Shown: one piece after another, positions 44,150-56,000 of the stretch
Layout: the number at the start of each line of letters is the position of its first letter
Numbering within the stretch: position 1 is the first letter of the stretch
Source: Leptasterias polaris
Taxonomy: Eukaryota > Echinodermata > Asteroidea > Forcipulatida > Asteriidae
NCBI GenBank assembly: GCA_037783415.1
Contig: JAZGTN010000052.1
Location: 2,790,001-2,854,000, forward strand
Direction: 5' to 3'
Length of the DNA: 64,000 bases
The notes under the pieces: generated by a model
Database searches by the model: none
What the model was told of the DNA's origin: nothing
The model's input: the letters and a program-made list of their open reading frames with translations, nothing else
Position numbers and translations under genes: made by a program

Positions 44150-44724
44150 AAAGTAATCTTTTAAATTCATGTGGGGGTCAGTGACGTATAACCCGTCATT
44201 TCCATTGGGGTGGGGGGGGGGGGGGGGGGGGTAAACTTCTTTTTGAGGATTGCTGTGTATCTCAAGTTCTTGCTCTATGTGTTGGCAAGAAACCATTTGT
44301 AAGAAGTGCAAGATACATATTGGTATTTATAATAGGTGATGTCCAGAGGCATACATTGGTTACATTTTCCAGTTTTCCTAGATGTGCCTGAAACATATTA
44401 AGGTTTAAAGAACCAAGTAAATACAATTTATTAGTATATTATTGACATTAGCATATGGTGACCCAAAGGTCAAAATGCATGACAATTTTAAATATCAATT
44501 AAATATTATATGTTTCAAAATTATTTGAAACAATGCGCAAATACTTACACCCCCCCCCCCCCCCCATTAAAGTTGGACAAGAAGCAATCAAAATTAAATG
44601 ATTAAATGATTAAATTGCACAGAAATGTTTAGGCTGGGTCAGAATTGTACAGATTACTAAAAAATATATATATGAATAAAAACCTTACCCATGAAATGTG
44701 CAAAATGCACACAGTGTGAGCGTA

Positions 44725-45265
44725 CCAACGCTACTGCTGGGCAAAATGAAGGAACATCGAGCCTTTTTGTATGGGGCTTTTGGGCGTCTGTCTGGTGCAC
44801 AATTTTATGGCGTTTGCCAGCCAATAGTGTCTGTGTGCATGCGTGAATTTATTTTTTATTTTTATACATATATTTTTTTCTGTATTATTATTATTATTTT
44901 TTATTTTTTATTTTTTTTTAATATATATATATTTTTGTGTTTTTTTGTGGGATTTACTTTTACTTTTTGTTTTGGGGGGAATTGCAATTTTTAGTGTTTT
45001 AACCTCTGCCACTTTTTACTGTCGTGTCTATTGTTTATAAATTTGTATAGATTTGTAAACAAAATTATATATATATTTTTTTATATTTGCTTGTGTGTGG
45101 AGCAAGAGTTATTGGAATTGAAGGCCTTCGGGTCACAGTTTTTAAGTAAACTTTTTTAATTCCGGGCATAATGGCTTTGGTTTCTTTTTAAATTTTTTTA
45201 TTTATTGTGATTGTAATATGTGTTTTTAATGCCGAATAAATAATAATAAACAATAATAATAATAA
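44725..45265 (+). repeat. Retroposon 3' region with AATAAT tail (block 2)
   Basis: Duplicate of 30290-30830, differing mainly in T-run and AT-run lengths. Confidence 0.55.
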
Positions 45266-45612
45266 ATATAATCACCATAATTTCATGGGAAAGGCTAAAT
45301 TGGTATGCCCCGATTCTTGTGTTCGTTTTCTAAAATTTCAAAAATTTAATGATTCGGACCGTGTTTATTATATAGTAGGCTATGTAATATTAAAAGAATA
45401 TACTTTGTAAATGCAGGGGCCCTACATTTTGACCAAGTGCTGGCCGCCGCCGGCTGATCGACTAAGTATATCAAGGCCTATGTGATGGGGGGGGGGGGGG
45501 GGGGGGGTGAACAAAAACAAAATAGCGGTCATTTTGCAGAAAAACCCGTTTGTGAGACTCCTATGAATGTAGCTAGATTCGTGCTTATTAATATAAGGAT
45601 GGGGCTAATGGT

Positions 45613-45786
45613 CCGGGCTGCGAATTTTGTTTTCCCAAACAGGTTTGCTATTTCGACCAATGAAATTCAAGGTGACGTCATGGCGATGCCGCCATTGCTA
45701 ATGACGTAAAACATATCAGCCAATCAGAAGACTGGAAATATTAGTAATAGCAAACCTGTTTGGGAAAAACAAATTCGCGTCCGGGC
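45613..45786. mobile_element. Foldback element with ~39-bp arms (block 2)
   Basis: Duplicate of 31179-31352, with the inner TGACGTCA and GCCATTGC words conserved. Confidence 0.75.
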
Positions 45787-46507
45787 TACATTTAGGTAGA
45801 AGGTTGTGATACACGTAGGTACGAGGTTGGGGCTACAACAAGGGCCGGGCTATTTTAGGGGCCGCTCAAGTTGACATATAGCATAGATTAGGCCTACATG
45901 ATATTTCCTGGCAGTTCTTCGTTGTTACGATCTGGCCATTTATTGTGAATCAGAACAACACCCTCATACAGCCGGCAGTTTATATTAATTATGTATAGTT
46001 TTCGTATATGTATTTTGTATAATGTTTTAAAAATGTTGTGTTGATTTAGTGTCGCCGTCACCATCACTCGTGATGTGTCGCTGCCTATTTTGTGCAAAAT
46101 CCACCCCAGTCAGTTTTGCCAAGCAGGAGACCCGTCTGTACCTCTTTACTGTCCCCTTCAGTCTCTGGCCTTCGTAAGACTAGGCTGTAAGAGCTTAAGA
46201 TTCGTCGAGTTCCGTGTTTTTATATCATCTTTACAAGTGACTTGTAATGTGATTGCGATTGAGAACTATTATCCATTCACTAAAATCCTTAAAAATGAGC
46301 TGCAACTCGCAAAGACAAGTTTAATTCCAATAAAGGGGTTCTCTATGTTTTCCAATTTTGAAAAGGTAAATATTAAGTACACGTAGGCCTACTGTACCGA
46401 CGTTGGTTCTATGGTAGAGCATGGTTGTTGTAGGCTCAGTCTGCTTATCATCACAGATAAGGATTTAGTAAAGGAAAATCTGCCGGGCCAAAGTATTTGA
46501 GATAATT

Positions 46508-46819
46508 ATGAAATTAAGTAAGCCATGTTATGATGAATGGCGGTTCCAGGATTGTTTTGCTTTCTTACTCCCGTCTAGTTACCCAAAGATGTTTATTTTG
46601 CAACTGCAACAAGACGGAGCTTGCATCGCGAAACTTACCGAGACGTTGAGTCCGGGGCTTTTTCTTGTGAAATTGGGGGCCGGGGGATGGACTTATGTGG
46701 ACCATCACTTCCGGGATGATAAATCTCCGGAATTTACGCCCGTTGGTAGCCAACATGTACTGAATATTGATTCACACACTGATTTTTATGAATTGTTGAG
46801 GGGTCTTCAATCTTTATAA
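46508..46819 (+). CDS. 103-codon ORF of unknown function (block 2)
   Basis: Counterpart of 32070-32381, still open over its full length, with SSYPKMFILQLQ where the first copy has SSYRKMFILLLQ. Function unknown; see the block 1 entry. Confidence 0.25.
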   Translation: MKLSKPCYDEWRFQDCFAFLLPSSYPKMFILQLQQDGACIAKLTETLSPGLFLVKLGAGGWTYVDHHFRDDKSPEFTPVGSQHVLNIDSHTDFYELLRGLQSL

Positions 46820-46857
46820 GCGACAGTGTTTGTTTCTGTTAGTTAGTTTGTTTGTTT

Positions 46858-46889
46858 GTTGTTGCTGTTGTTGTTGTTGTTGTTGTTGC

Positions 46890-46934
<45 letters not shown>
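46858..46934. repeat. (GTT)n microsatellite (block 2)
   Basis: Longer allele or paralog of the run at 32420-32475, with two GCT interruptions and a GGT tail. Confidence 0.9.
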
Positions 46935-46936
<2 letters not shown>

Positions 46937-47699
46937 TTTTAAAGGTATTTTTTTAATGGGGAGGGGGGGGGGGGGTATGATCGTACAAATACCCCCTCCC
47001 GTTCAGAACCCTTCCCCTTTTGCCCCCAAATGAGATCGAAAAATGCACAAACAAATGGTTCGATGCATTAAAAAGCCTCCACCAAATCGTGTCTTTAACC
47101 CCCGTTGCCCCCCCCCCCCCCCTCCCCCCGGTGAAGTGTCTGATTACGCCGCAGGGACAAGTTTGAATTTGGGATAAGAATAAGTCAAGTCTCCTTTTCC
47201 TTTTGCAAAGTATAGTAATAATGTCTGACTTCTTGTAATGTCAACAATAGGTTGAAACCTTGTAGAGATAACTGTCCTATAAAAGTATGCCAGAGGTCGC
47301 CAGAATCGACAACATTTGAACACCAAAGTACTTCTGACGTGGTGTTTAAGGTGTTCATAAGGACGTTCTATACTTCAACTCACAATGACCTGGTGGTGAT
47401 CCAGCCGGGCCGAAGCCGTAGCCGTCAAAGGTCGTACAAGACACAAGCAATTACATTTATTATTTTTTCCTGTTTACAATATTCAGTCATAACCCGTATC
47501 CGCTAAATTATCTGAAATATCAACAACATTACGCAACGTTGACATACACAAGGAGTCGTCCTCGGTTCAAAGTCTGAGTATTTTTTTGTCGATGACGTGA
47601 TGCTATAATCACATGAGATTATCGTCATTTTTCTGAAGAGATTTGTTCAGCTTTAATAAGCATTATATTTCTGTCATAATACTCCACTGTTTTGAGACA

Positions 47700-50615
47700 A
47701 TGGATCCTATTCTTAACGAAAAACCCGTCGATGGTTCGAGTCCAGAGCAAGCCATGCCCGTGGCCATGCCCGTGCCAATGGCGATGCCCATGCCCGGTCC
47801 CACCGACCAACCCCCGGCGTACAACTCCGAGTGGACAGCCCCACCAAACATGCAGTATGCTCCAGTAGGTTTACCAGCAGCAGGCAGCCAAGCCGTGTAT
47901 CCACCACCGGTACAAGGGGGCTACCCACCACCGGCACAAGGCTCTGCTTACCCGCCAACTCAGGGACATTACCCACCACCGCAATGCGCTGCTTACCCAC
48001 CGACGCAATACCGTAAGTATTTTGTCAAAACATTACGTCAATAATTATGTCAACAGCCAAATATTACTAAGTAATAAACCACACCGAAGATAAATTATCT
48101 GGGAAGACAAAATCCTACTTTCAGGGTGTCTTCATCCCGAGATAAATCATATCAGGTTGTCGTCATCTTACGTTTATGATGTCATCAAGGATGGCACTTC
48201 CAGAGCTCCGTAGGGTGGTTCCTTGCACTTGCCGGTACCGGAAAGCGGAAGGAGATTTTTTTTTTTTTTTTTTTTTTTTTATACTAAAATACAACAACAA
48301 TGGTTTATCTTATTGTCAGGAATTTTGTGCACGTTCATAGATGTGTTTTTTTTCGATTGCAGTAGTCGAAATAAGCACTTTTGTCTGTGTTGTTCAAAGT
48401 TTTTTTCTTGACTTTGGTATAATATAGTTTGTCAAACGGTTTTATTTCTCTGCACTGGGAATGCCGCTGCGGTAGGTTATTTAACCTGTATAGACCATTG
48501 AAACCTGTGACATCAAAATGTTTACAAAAGAGCCACAGAGCCTGCACTTCCTTAGACTTGGTTCAAGTCGGATTTCGTGCTAACCGAGTCAACGGTACAT
48601 GTCTGATGAGCTTTTTAAATGTGCGCCCTCTAGTGCCAATTAATTGCCAATCCAGACAGTTGGATCGATAGCACTGATCTCTATTATACTGACTGGATAG
48701 CAGGTTGGCCTATGCGTGTGCACAGGACCGTGAAGTCACCGCACACCAGCGGCGGCCATTTTGAAACACCCAACAAGCTGTTGAATGCACATAGCGGGTA
48801 TACAAAATACGATGTCTTTTTTAATTTAAATAAGGGATTTCATCACATAAACATGTTTTTCCTTTCCTCCAATGTTTTTTATACCCACAATGTAAGTATA
48901 TTCATTGCACACATATGGGGGATTTATAAATAGGCTAGATTTTCACGATGTGATGGGAACATGTAATTTGTTACTTCAAATTTGAAGTTGAATGCCGAGT
49001 GTTTTTATTAAGTAATCCCTGTCATTCGCTCAAACCCTCACACCCACATAAGCCCAGGTACATACAAGTACATTCGTTGATCCGGTGAATTACACCCCAA
49101 TTTACTTAAAGGCAAAGTATACTTTGGTTTGTGAACTTCTTGCCAAGTAACCTTTGATGGTCATTTATTTGTTGAGTAATTTCAAAAAATGATCCCGATG
49201 AAGCATTGTATAAAATCATGTAAATTAAAGAATAACACAACAATACATTGAAGAACAAACAAGCATGTTATGAGTTGTTTATGTGGTATTCATTCCTGTA
49301 TATTGTTCATTAGAATTTTACAACAAACTGGTTTTATCAATTCTATAAACAAATAATAAATACAATAAAAATTAAGAATTTCAAGCAAGTTATTGAAAGA
49401 AAATTTGTTACACTGTGACCCTCTTTCCTAATCCAAGCTAATTGCAAATTTTTGAACATTTACATTTCACATTTTGCACACTATAAATTTATATAAATAA
49501 ATATATGTAAATAACAAAATCAATAATAAACCAATAAACAACAAACCCATAAATGAAAGAATAAAAAAAGATTAAATAAATAAATAAATAGATGAGTCAA
49601 CCAATACAAAAATACATAACATGCAACCCCCCCCCCCCGAAAAAAAAATCAAATCCCCCCAAAAATTTCGGCTAAAAAACATGATTGTATGCACAGATGT
49701 GCATGCCCCACGCTGTTTGTGTGGCTGTTTTGGGTGTTTCAAAATGGCGTCCACTGAGCTGCGGTGGCTTCAATGAACGCACTCAACCCGCTATCCAGTC
49801 AGTATAATAGAGATCAGTGGTCTAGATCGATAGCAGAGTTGATTGGCACTTTCCTGTCGAGCGAGGGCGCACAACAAAGTGGTGAAATAAAGCTGCGTGC
49901 GATGCAGTGGATTAATCAGACGACCAAGGACTCGACGAAAGTTCGACTTGGGTCAGGTCTAGCACTACCTGCATGTACGACTTGAAGAAGGCTCAATGGA
50001 AGAAATCACATAAAAACTTATATGTTATGGAAATTGTACCGTTTGATTTCAATCACTTTGTGAAGAAAGGGGGCACATCTCAAATCTTGTTCTCAGCTGT
50101 TTCTTTTATAAATTTTGAATTGATGTGGAAATTATGACACACAATGTAACATTTCCCATATGACTAGTGCACTATCTTGCCTGCCAGAAAAACCCTGGAA
50201 TGTACAAGGTCACCCTTTTTGTAATAAAACAAAGGTTACATGCTATGAACTTCTTTTTCGATAAAATAAATAACCAAATTTGTATTTTACCTGCAAACGA
50301 GACTGCTGTTGTAGCATTACCAGAGTTTAGAATTAAATAATCAATATCTTTTTATTCTCCTCTCTCATTAATTGTTTTGGTTTAACAGAGTACCATGGCT
50401 ACAGCCAACCTAGTGGTCCGACGACTGTTACCGGCACTACCACTTCACAAGTCATCATCAGTTCCCGTACCTGCCCCAAGTGCGAATCTGGAATTATGCA
50501 GGAGCAGTTCACGGCGTGCGGGATCTTATGCGCCATCTTCTTCTTCCCGTTTGGTGTATTCTGCTGCTTAGCTATGAGGGAATATAGATGCTCGTATTGC
50601 CATGCATTATTCTAA
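47700..50615 (+). CDS. BRI3: BRI3-like membrane protein B (copy 2, two exons)
   Basis: Exons 47700-48012 and 50389-50615, 179 residues. Differences from copy 1 are one replacement in the Pro-rich repeat tract (PPPQCAAYPP instead of PPPQGAAYPP) and one synonymous change in the FPFG codons. Both C-x2-C pairs, the hydrophobic FPFGVFCC segment and the PPxY motif are intact, so this copy looks functional. The intron again carries the large inverted-repeat element (about 48450-50260). Confidence 0.87.
48450..50260. mobile_element. Large inverted-repeat element in BRI3-B intron (block 2)
   Basis: Duplicate of 34010-35830, with small indels in the AT-rich centre (for example about 49360-49370, where an AAATAAAAAATT stretch is shorter) and near 50100. 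Confidence 0.55.
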
Positions 50616-51291
50616 AACAAAAAATTGTATTACCTATAGCTACTGGTTTATCCGGGGGTCGATGGTGTAACTAGACTTTTATTTGGAGAGGAGGTTGGGG
50701 GCAGCAGGCGGAGTCAAAGAAAATGGGGGATGGGGGGGGGGGGGGGTACGTTTTATACGAATACGAATATAAACCATTTGCTAAAGTGCGAGACCCATCC
50801 ATTGAATAGTTTTAGTTATGTTAGCTGATGTACTGATCCAGAACCAAACAAACTGCATTCTCTAAACAATCGTAGACTAGATGAGTTGTACAGTGTGTGC
50901 ACTACTGAGGTTTTAATTGCAAAATAATAGTAACAATAATAATGTTTTTATTTTAGTAAACCACTCTTCATCAATTTTAGAACATCTTTCGGCTGGGTAG
51001 GAGATTGCAAGGTCTTCCCCGATCTCTTTTGGGGGGAGTGATGAGGCAATGGGAGGGGAACAAGGTTCAAAGTGTGAGGGAGGGTGCGGTATTGCCTCCC
51101 CTTGGTTACGCCGCTGAAGGGGGTAACACAGGATACGAGTGTTATATAATACGGAAACGGGGGGTGGGGGAGCAGTCACTTTCTGAGTAGTTAAAGTACT
51201 TAAGTATTCAGTACTAATGAGTATTTTGAAACTAGCCTACGGGGACATGAAATAATGCGATAACCTGGTGGGGGGGGGGGGGGGGGGCAGA

Positions 51292-52633
51292 GACAGAAAA
51301 ATGATATTCTCGTTCCCTTTCTTTGTGTTAACGATGACTTTTCCTTAGGCCTATGACGATACCCAAAATCAGAAGTGACTGATGTGTCGTGTTACGACTC
51401 ATTTTGTTTGTTGTACATCTCTTGTTTATATAAACTATATAGGCTTCATTTGACAAATATTAGCATTGCAGTTGATAATTTGAACAATAATATATGAACA
51501 ATAATGAGTTTTAGTGGCACGTGTGCAAAAGCATTGTTATAAATTATCACGTTGCCTTGGATTGGGCGCTTTAAGCTATAACAATGGTTTGAAAGCGTGT
51601 AATTGTTATGACATGGTTAGAAAGATGTTTTAGAAGTAGAATAGAATGATCCACACAAATATTCCTCGAAACTGTGTGGTTTTCCTTTCACTTCGTGAAC
51701 TAACACACTCCGCCATTTTGTGGAGTCAAAAGTTTGGTTCATCATAGCATACAATAATATAAGATTGTGATGACGTTGTGGCAACGTTGAGACAGCGTTC
51801 AGGGTACTGGACAAACTTACGTTATTGTAGCATTCCTTTGAAAACAATTTAAACAAAAACCATGGCAACGTTGCGTATTGATGCAAACATCGTGTTTTTT
51901 CGTTCTATCATTACGCCATAAGAACGCAGGGGAGTCGACAAAGTTTCTTTGCTACAACGTTACTTATAATAGATTACGTTTTAACAACCAACGAACACGC
52001 TCAGGCAACGTTGTCATAACGTTTATATAAGTTGTCATAAACATCACTGATGGAAACGTGTCTTAATTACAATTACCAACAACGTACTGGTTGTTACATT
52101 GCGTCTCATGTAACCTGTAAAAAAGGACCGCTTGAATAAACTAAATGAAATTAAATTCCAGGGGAACTCTGAAAGATCTACTTGAACGAAAACGACAACA
52201 AGTGATCTATGCTGAAATTCAATTAAAATTTGTTCAATCAATAATACAATTGAGCTCAAATGTGAATTGTTTATTCTAACTGTAAAAAAAACATCATTTA
52301 GAATATCCCTTCTCCGGGGTTTTTTCAGAAAGATTTGCGAAAAGCCCTGTTACCTCACCACTCATGGTGTAATCATTCATTCAACTTTAGGATCAAAATT
52401 TTCTCTGGCAGTGTATACAATCCATACAAATAAAGTTGCATTTCATACAGTTCCTTCTTTCATTATTTACTTCAAAGTTTTGTTCTCAGGCAGTTTTTGT
52501 GAAAGTCCACCAAACAGTATGATGCTTATTGTTTGCAAACAAATTAAAGAACGATCTAACAAGCATATCCGCATGGTTGGTAGACAATGTGATGATATCA
52601 GACCGCTCTCTTTATAATACGGATGCCTTCAAA
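51292..52633. other. Unique noncoding spacer after the duplication
   Basis: Begins right after the block 2 end. Around 51550-51720 it holds another member of the GGGCGCTTT / GTTAGAAAGATG repeat family, with a CCGCCATTTTG at its end. CAACGTT words recur between 51770 and 52020. No coding exon is recognised. Confidence 0.4.
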
Positions 52634-52835
52634 CAATAGACACAATCGGCGACTGCGTCACGTGACCCATAGTGGGTATAAAATGTAAACAAACCAAGCA
52701 AGCAAGGCGCAGTGTGAATGGAAACGCATGGCTGCTTTTCCTACCGTTTCCAGTCACACTGCGCCTTGCTTGCTTGGTTGTTTACATTTATACCCACTAT
52801 GGGTCACGTGACGCAGTCGCCGATTGTGTCTATTG
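52634..52835. repeat. Long near-perfect palindrome upstream of the MGAT5-like gene
   Basis: The left arm 52634-52726 and right arm 52745-52835 are almost exact reverse complements (CAATAGACACAATCGGCGAC / GTCGCCGATTGTGTCTATTG) with an 18-bp spacer. Each arm contains GCGTCACGTGAC, an E-box/CLEAR-like CACGTG, and CCAAGCAAGCAAGG. It ends about 200 bp before the start codon at 53040, so it may lie in the promoter or 5' UTR. It could be a young foldback transposon. Confidence 0.85.
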
Positions 52836-53039
52836 CCAATCAAATAACCCGCGTATTCGTCTTTGCCCACGATCAGCCAAAGTTTTATTATTATGTTTCG
52901 ATGTACACTGTACGCATGCACGCATTTTGATGGTTATTCAGTTGACTTGAAAAGCAGTAGACAAGACCGGTGTATTATCTCGGTGGGATCCATGGGATAT
53001 ACCAGCCACAAGTGGAAATTTAACCCGAAACTCAACAAC

Positions 53040-56000
53040 ATGGCCCAGCGACGTAAGTCGTGTCGTTTTGCCACGCTGATCCGGTTCGGCATAGTGGTCG
53101 TGGTGTTTACGATGACCAGTATCTGTTTTTTCGTGAATTATTTTGGAATAACTCAAGATCAAGGGCTGCAGAAAGCGATTTTGGCAGAGAGCGACGACAA
53201 GGTTGAACATGGCAACCTGCAAATCGGTGAGTTTGTTTAACTGTATTCATAGGTGTAAGAACAGGGCAGGGGAGCAACTGCACTGCAAAAACTGGGGTGT
53301 TGGAATTGGCACCAGGATGGGTGATTTCACATATAAATACTGAAGAGAGAATCAAAATTGACATCAGCGTATTAAAATAACACCAACGTAATTGTTTTGC
53401 AGAAATTAGCGTTATTTTAACACCTGATGATGTTATTTTTTATGCTCGCTTCTGTATAGGCCTATGTGACCCGGCCATGGGGTCAAATTAACACCCCAGT
53501 TTTTAGTGCAGTGTGCTCTCCAGAATTCGGGCAAAACAGTGATACAAATTCGGGCACAGCAAGAAAGAAAACAAATGTTAGAGAAAGAAAACAAATCTTT
53601 TACCCGGTATTAGACATTGCTTATGTTTTATCTGTGTAAAATTTGGGGCCAATCGACCCCTTCTATTTCCTTCCTAACGAGTCCCCATACGCACACGTCT
53701 ATATATATTACCGTTCCTTGCGCTAAGATATTAAACATTGAAGTTATCATTTTTCTACAGATACGTTTAAAGTAAAACAATGCTCGTTTAAAATCAATTA
53801 ATCCTAGCCATTTGTCCGCTGTTGAGACTCTGTGTAAGTCTAAGGTGTATTTGAACAAGACCCTAGGGGCGTGACTGTTTCGTGTCGTCCTGCTCAAAGC
53901 AGGCCTGGTGGTTGTGCATTTCTTGCTCTATGGAATTATGAACTCTCGCGCACGCATGTGCATAGAACGAATAAGATATGGTTCAGTACAGAAAGCTGCA
54001 TTGAAATGTGAAAACAATAATAATAATGAGGTTTGATGTTAAAGTTAGTCACAGTGATCTGAACATACGTAACTTACGTATTAGCGTTGGTGTCATTTTA
54101 ACAGGAATGTGGCGAGTATAACACGGAAAGAACCAATGTTGCTGCATAAAAGGCTCAAAATCAACTCAGTATTTAGGATGTCGACAGTGCCATCGACTTG
54201 TCAGAACAATTGCTCTTGATGTACTTTTATACAGTAAATATTTTGTAATTTTATATGTAAATACTATTAATATCTATTTTTATATTTATATATTTTTGTT
54301 CCTTGTGCAATTGTAGCCAGTGGCATCGGAGTTGAAGGCTTTCGAGTCACAGTTGTTTAGTTAACTTTTTTAATTCCAGGCATGTGCCATTGGCTTTTTG
54401 TTTTGTCTTGTTCTTTCTGTTTTTGTTTGTACTTTTGATATGCCGAATAAATAATAATAATAATAATAGGCCCCTAATAATAATAATTGCAACTATAAGA
54501 GAATTATCATAGAGTTGTTTTTCATAGACCTTTTTTCCCAGTCGTTATTTGCTCAAACCAATATACTTGTGGGGGGAAAAGTTGTTTCAAAACTCCAGGT
54601 TTTTGAGTGAATGTAGAATTGTTTTTGCAGAGCCCCTAAAGCTCCATTAGGGAAATAAGTAGCAGAAACAAACTGTTTCCTGCAGTGAAATAATACTCTT
54701 TTTCCTCGAAACAATATTTTGTTCCCTCTAATATTATTATTACTCCCCCCAAAAATGATGTCTCATTACCTCTCAATGTTAGTGGCCTCAAATTAATGTC
54801 TTTCTCGTAACACTTATTTTGTTCCTAAACAAAATTAGTTTGTTTTAAGTTAGTTTGTTTCAAGAGATTGTCTCTGAACTAAAACCAACACGAATTAAAC
54901 CTATCGGTTTGCTCTCATGTTGATACAGATGATATGAGGGTGTTAATTAATATACGGGAGCGACTGGAGAAACTTGAAATGAAGCTAGACGCCCTGCAGA
55001 GCATCAGTGAGCACGCAATGCAAAATCTGATGGAGAAATTTGAAAAACGATACAGTGAACAGAACCGGATGGGTAACGTCAGCGATGGGGACGTCAACAT
55101 TTCTTATGAAGGTATGACAATTATCGTGCTCTTGGGGTCACTATTGGTAACATACTCCAAAAATTAATGACCATAACAATATTTGTTGTTTTTGATGTTG
55201 TTTCTGCTATTGTTGTGTTTTTGTTATTGCTGCTGTTGATGGTGGTTGTTGATGTAAAGAAAACACCGTTTGTAACTAGAGTACTAAAAGGTAGGTTCAT
55301 CCTACTTAAACCATTCAATTAACGCTAATAGTTTTACTACATTTTAATAAGTTATATGAATTTAACAATGCACACTTCTTATGACTGATTAGCCTGGTCC
55401 CCTGCCTACAAGTAATAGTTTTACGTACTAATTGTATGGGACCAACGACAGCGCGCTCCGATCGATCGTGTGGCCATGGAGGTAGAAGCTATTCCTACCT
55501 CCATATGGTGTGGCCATCACCACACACCATTCGACAAACCATAGAGCGTGGTCCTTGCTCTATGGACAAACACAGACAGACGGAACACCTGTATTGAACT
55601 TTGAAAACGTGATCAGCGGTAGTCATCAAATGCTACATTGAATGCTATTGATAGGTAAGAATAGAGTTTGACAATTTTCACTTTTGTTCCCACACTATAG
55701 ACCATGTTACCTTTGTTTACAGAAATGGTGACCTTGTACATTCTAATGCATTTCCTGACGGGCAAGATACTACACAGGCCATAATAAATGGGAAAATGTA
55801 CATTTTGTATCATAATTTTCACATAAATTCAATAGTTACAAAAGCAACTGCTGTACAGCTTTTGAGATGTCCCCCCTTTCTTCATATCAAAAGTTGAGAA
55901 AAATCAGACAGTGCAACCTCAATAGAATATATTATAAGATTGATTGTTTTCTTCCATTGAGGTGCGTACAAGCTGTGCCTGCAGGAAGTCCAGGCTCTGT

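Larger units (their letters stand above)
36863..51291. repeat. Segmental tandem duplication, copy 2 (~14.43 kb)
   Basis: Repeats 22503-36862 in direct orientation, from TTGATGTGTTGATCGG to the G run plus GCAGA at 51270-51291. It is then followed by unique sequence (GACAGAAAAATG). It carries AP5Z1 exons 16-18 without the rest of the gene, and second copies of both BRI3-like genes. Length differences from copy 1 come mainly from homopolymers, a tenth minisatellite unit, the GTT run and the 39 bp extra in BRI3-A exon 2. Confidence 0.95.

Noticed and set aside
46830..47033. Poly-Cys/poly-Trp open frame
   Set aside because: It is translation of the GTT/GGT microsatellite.
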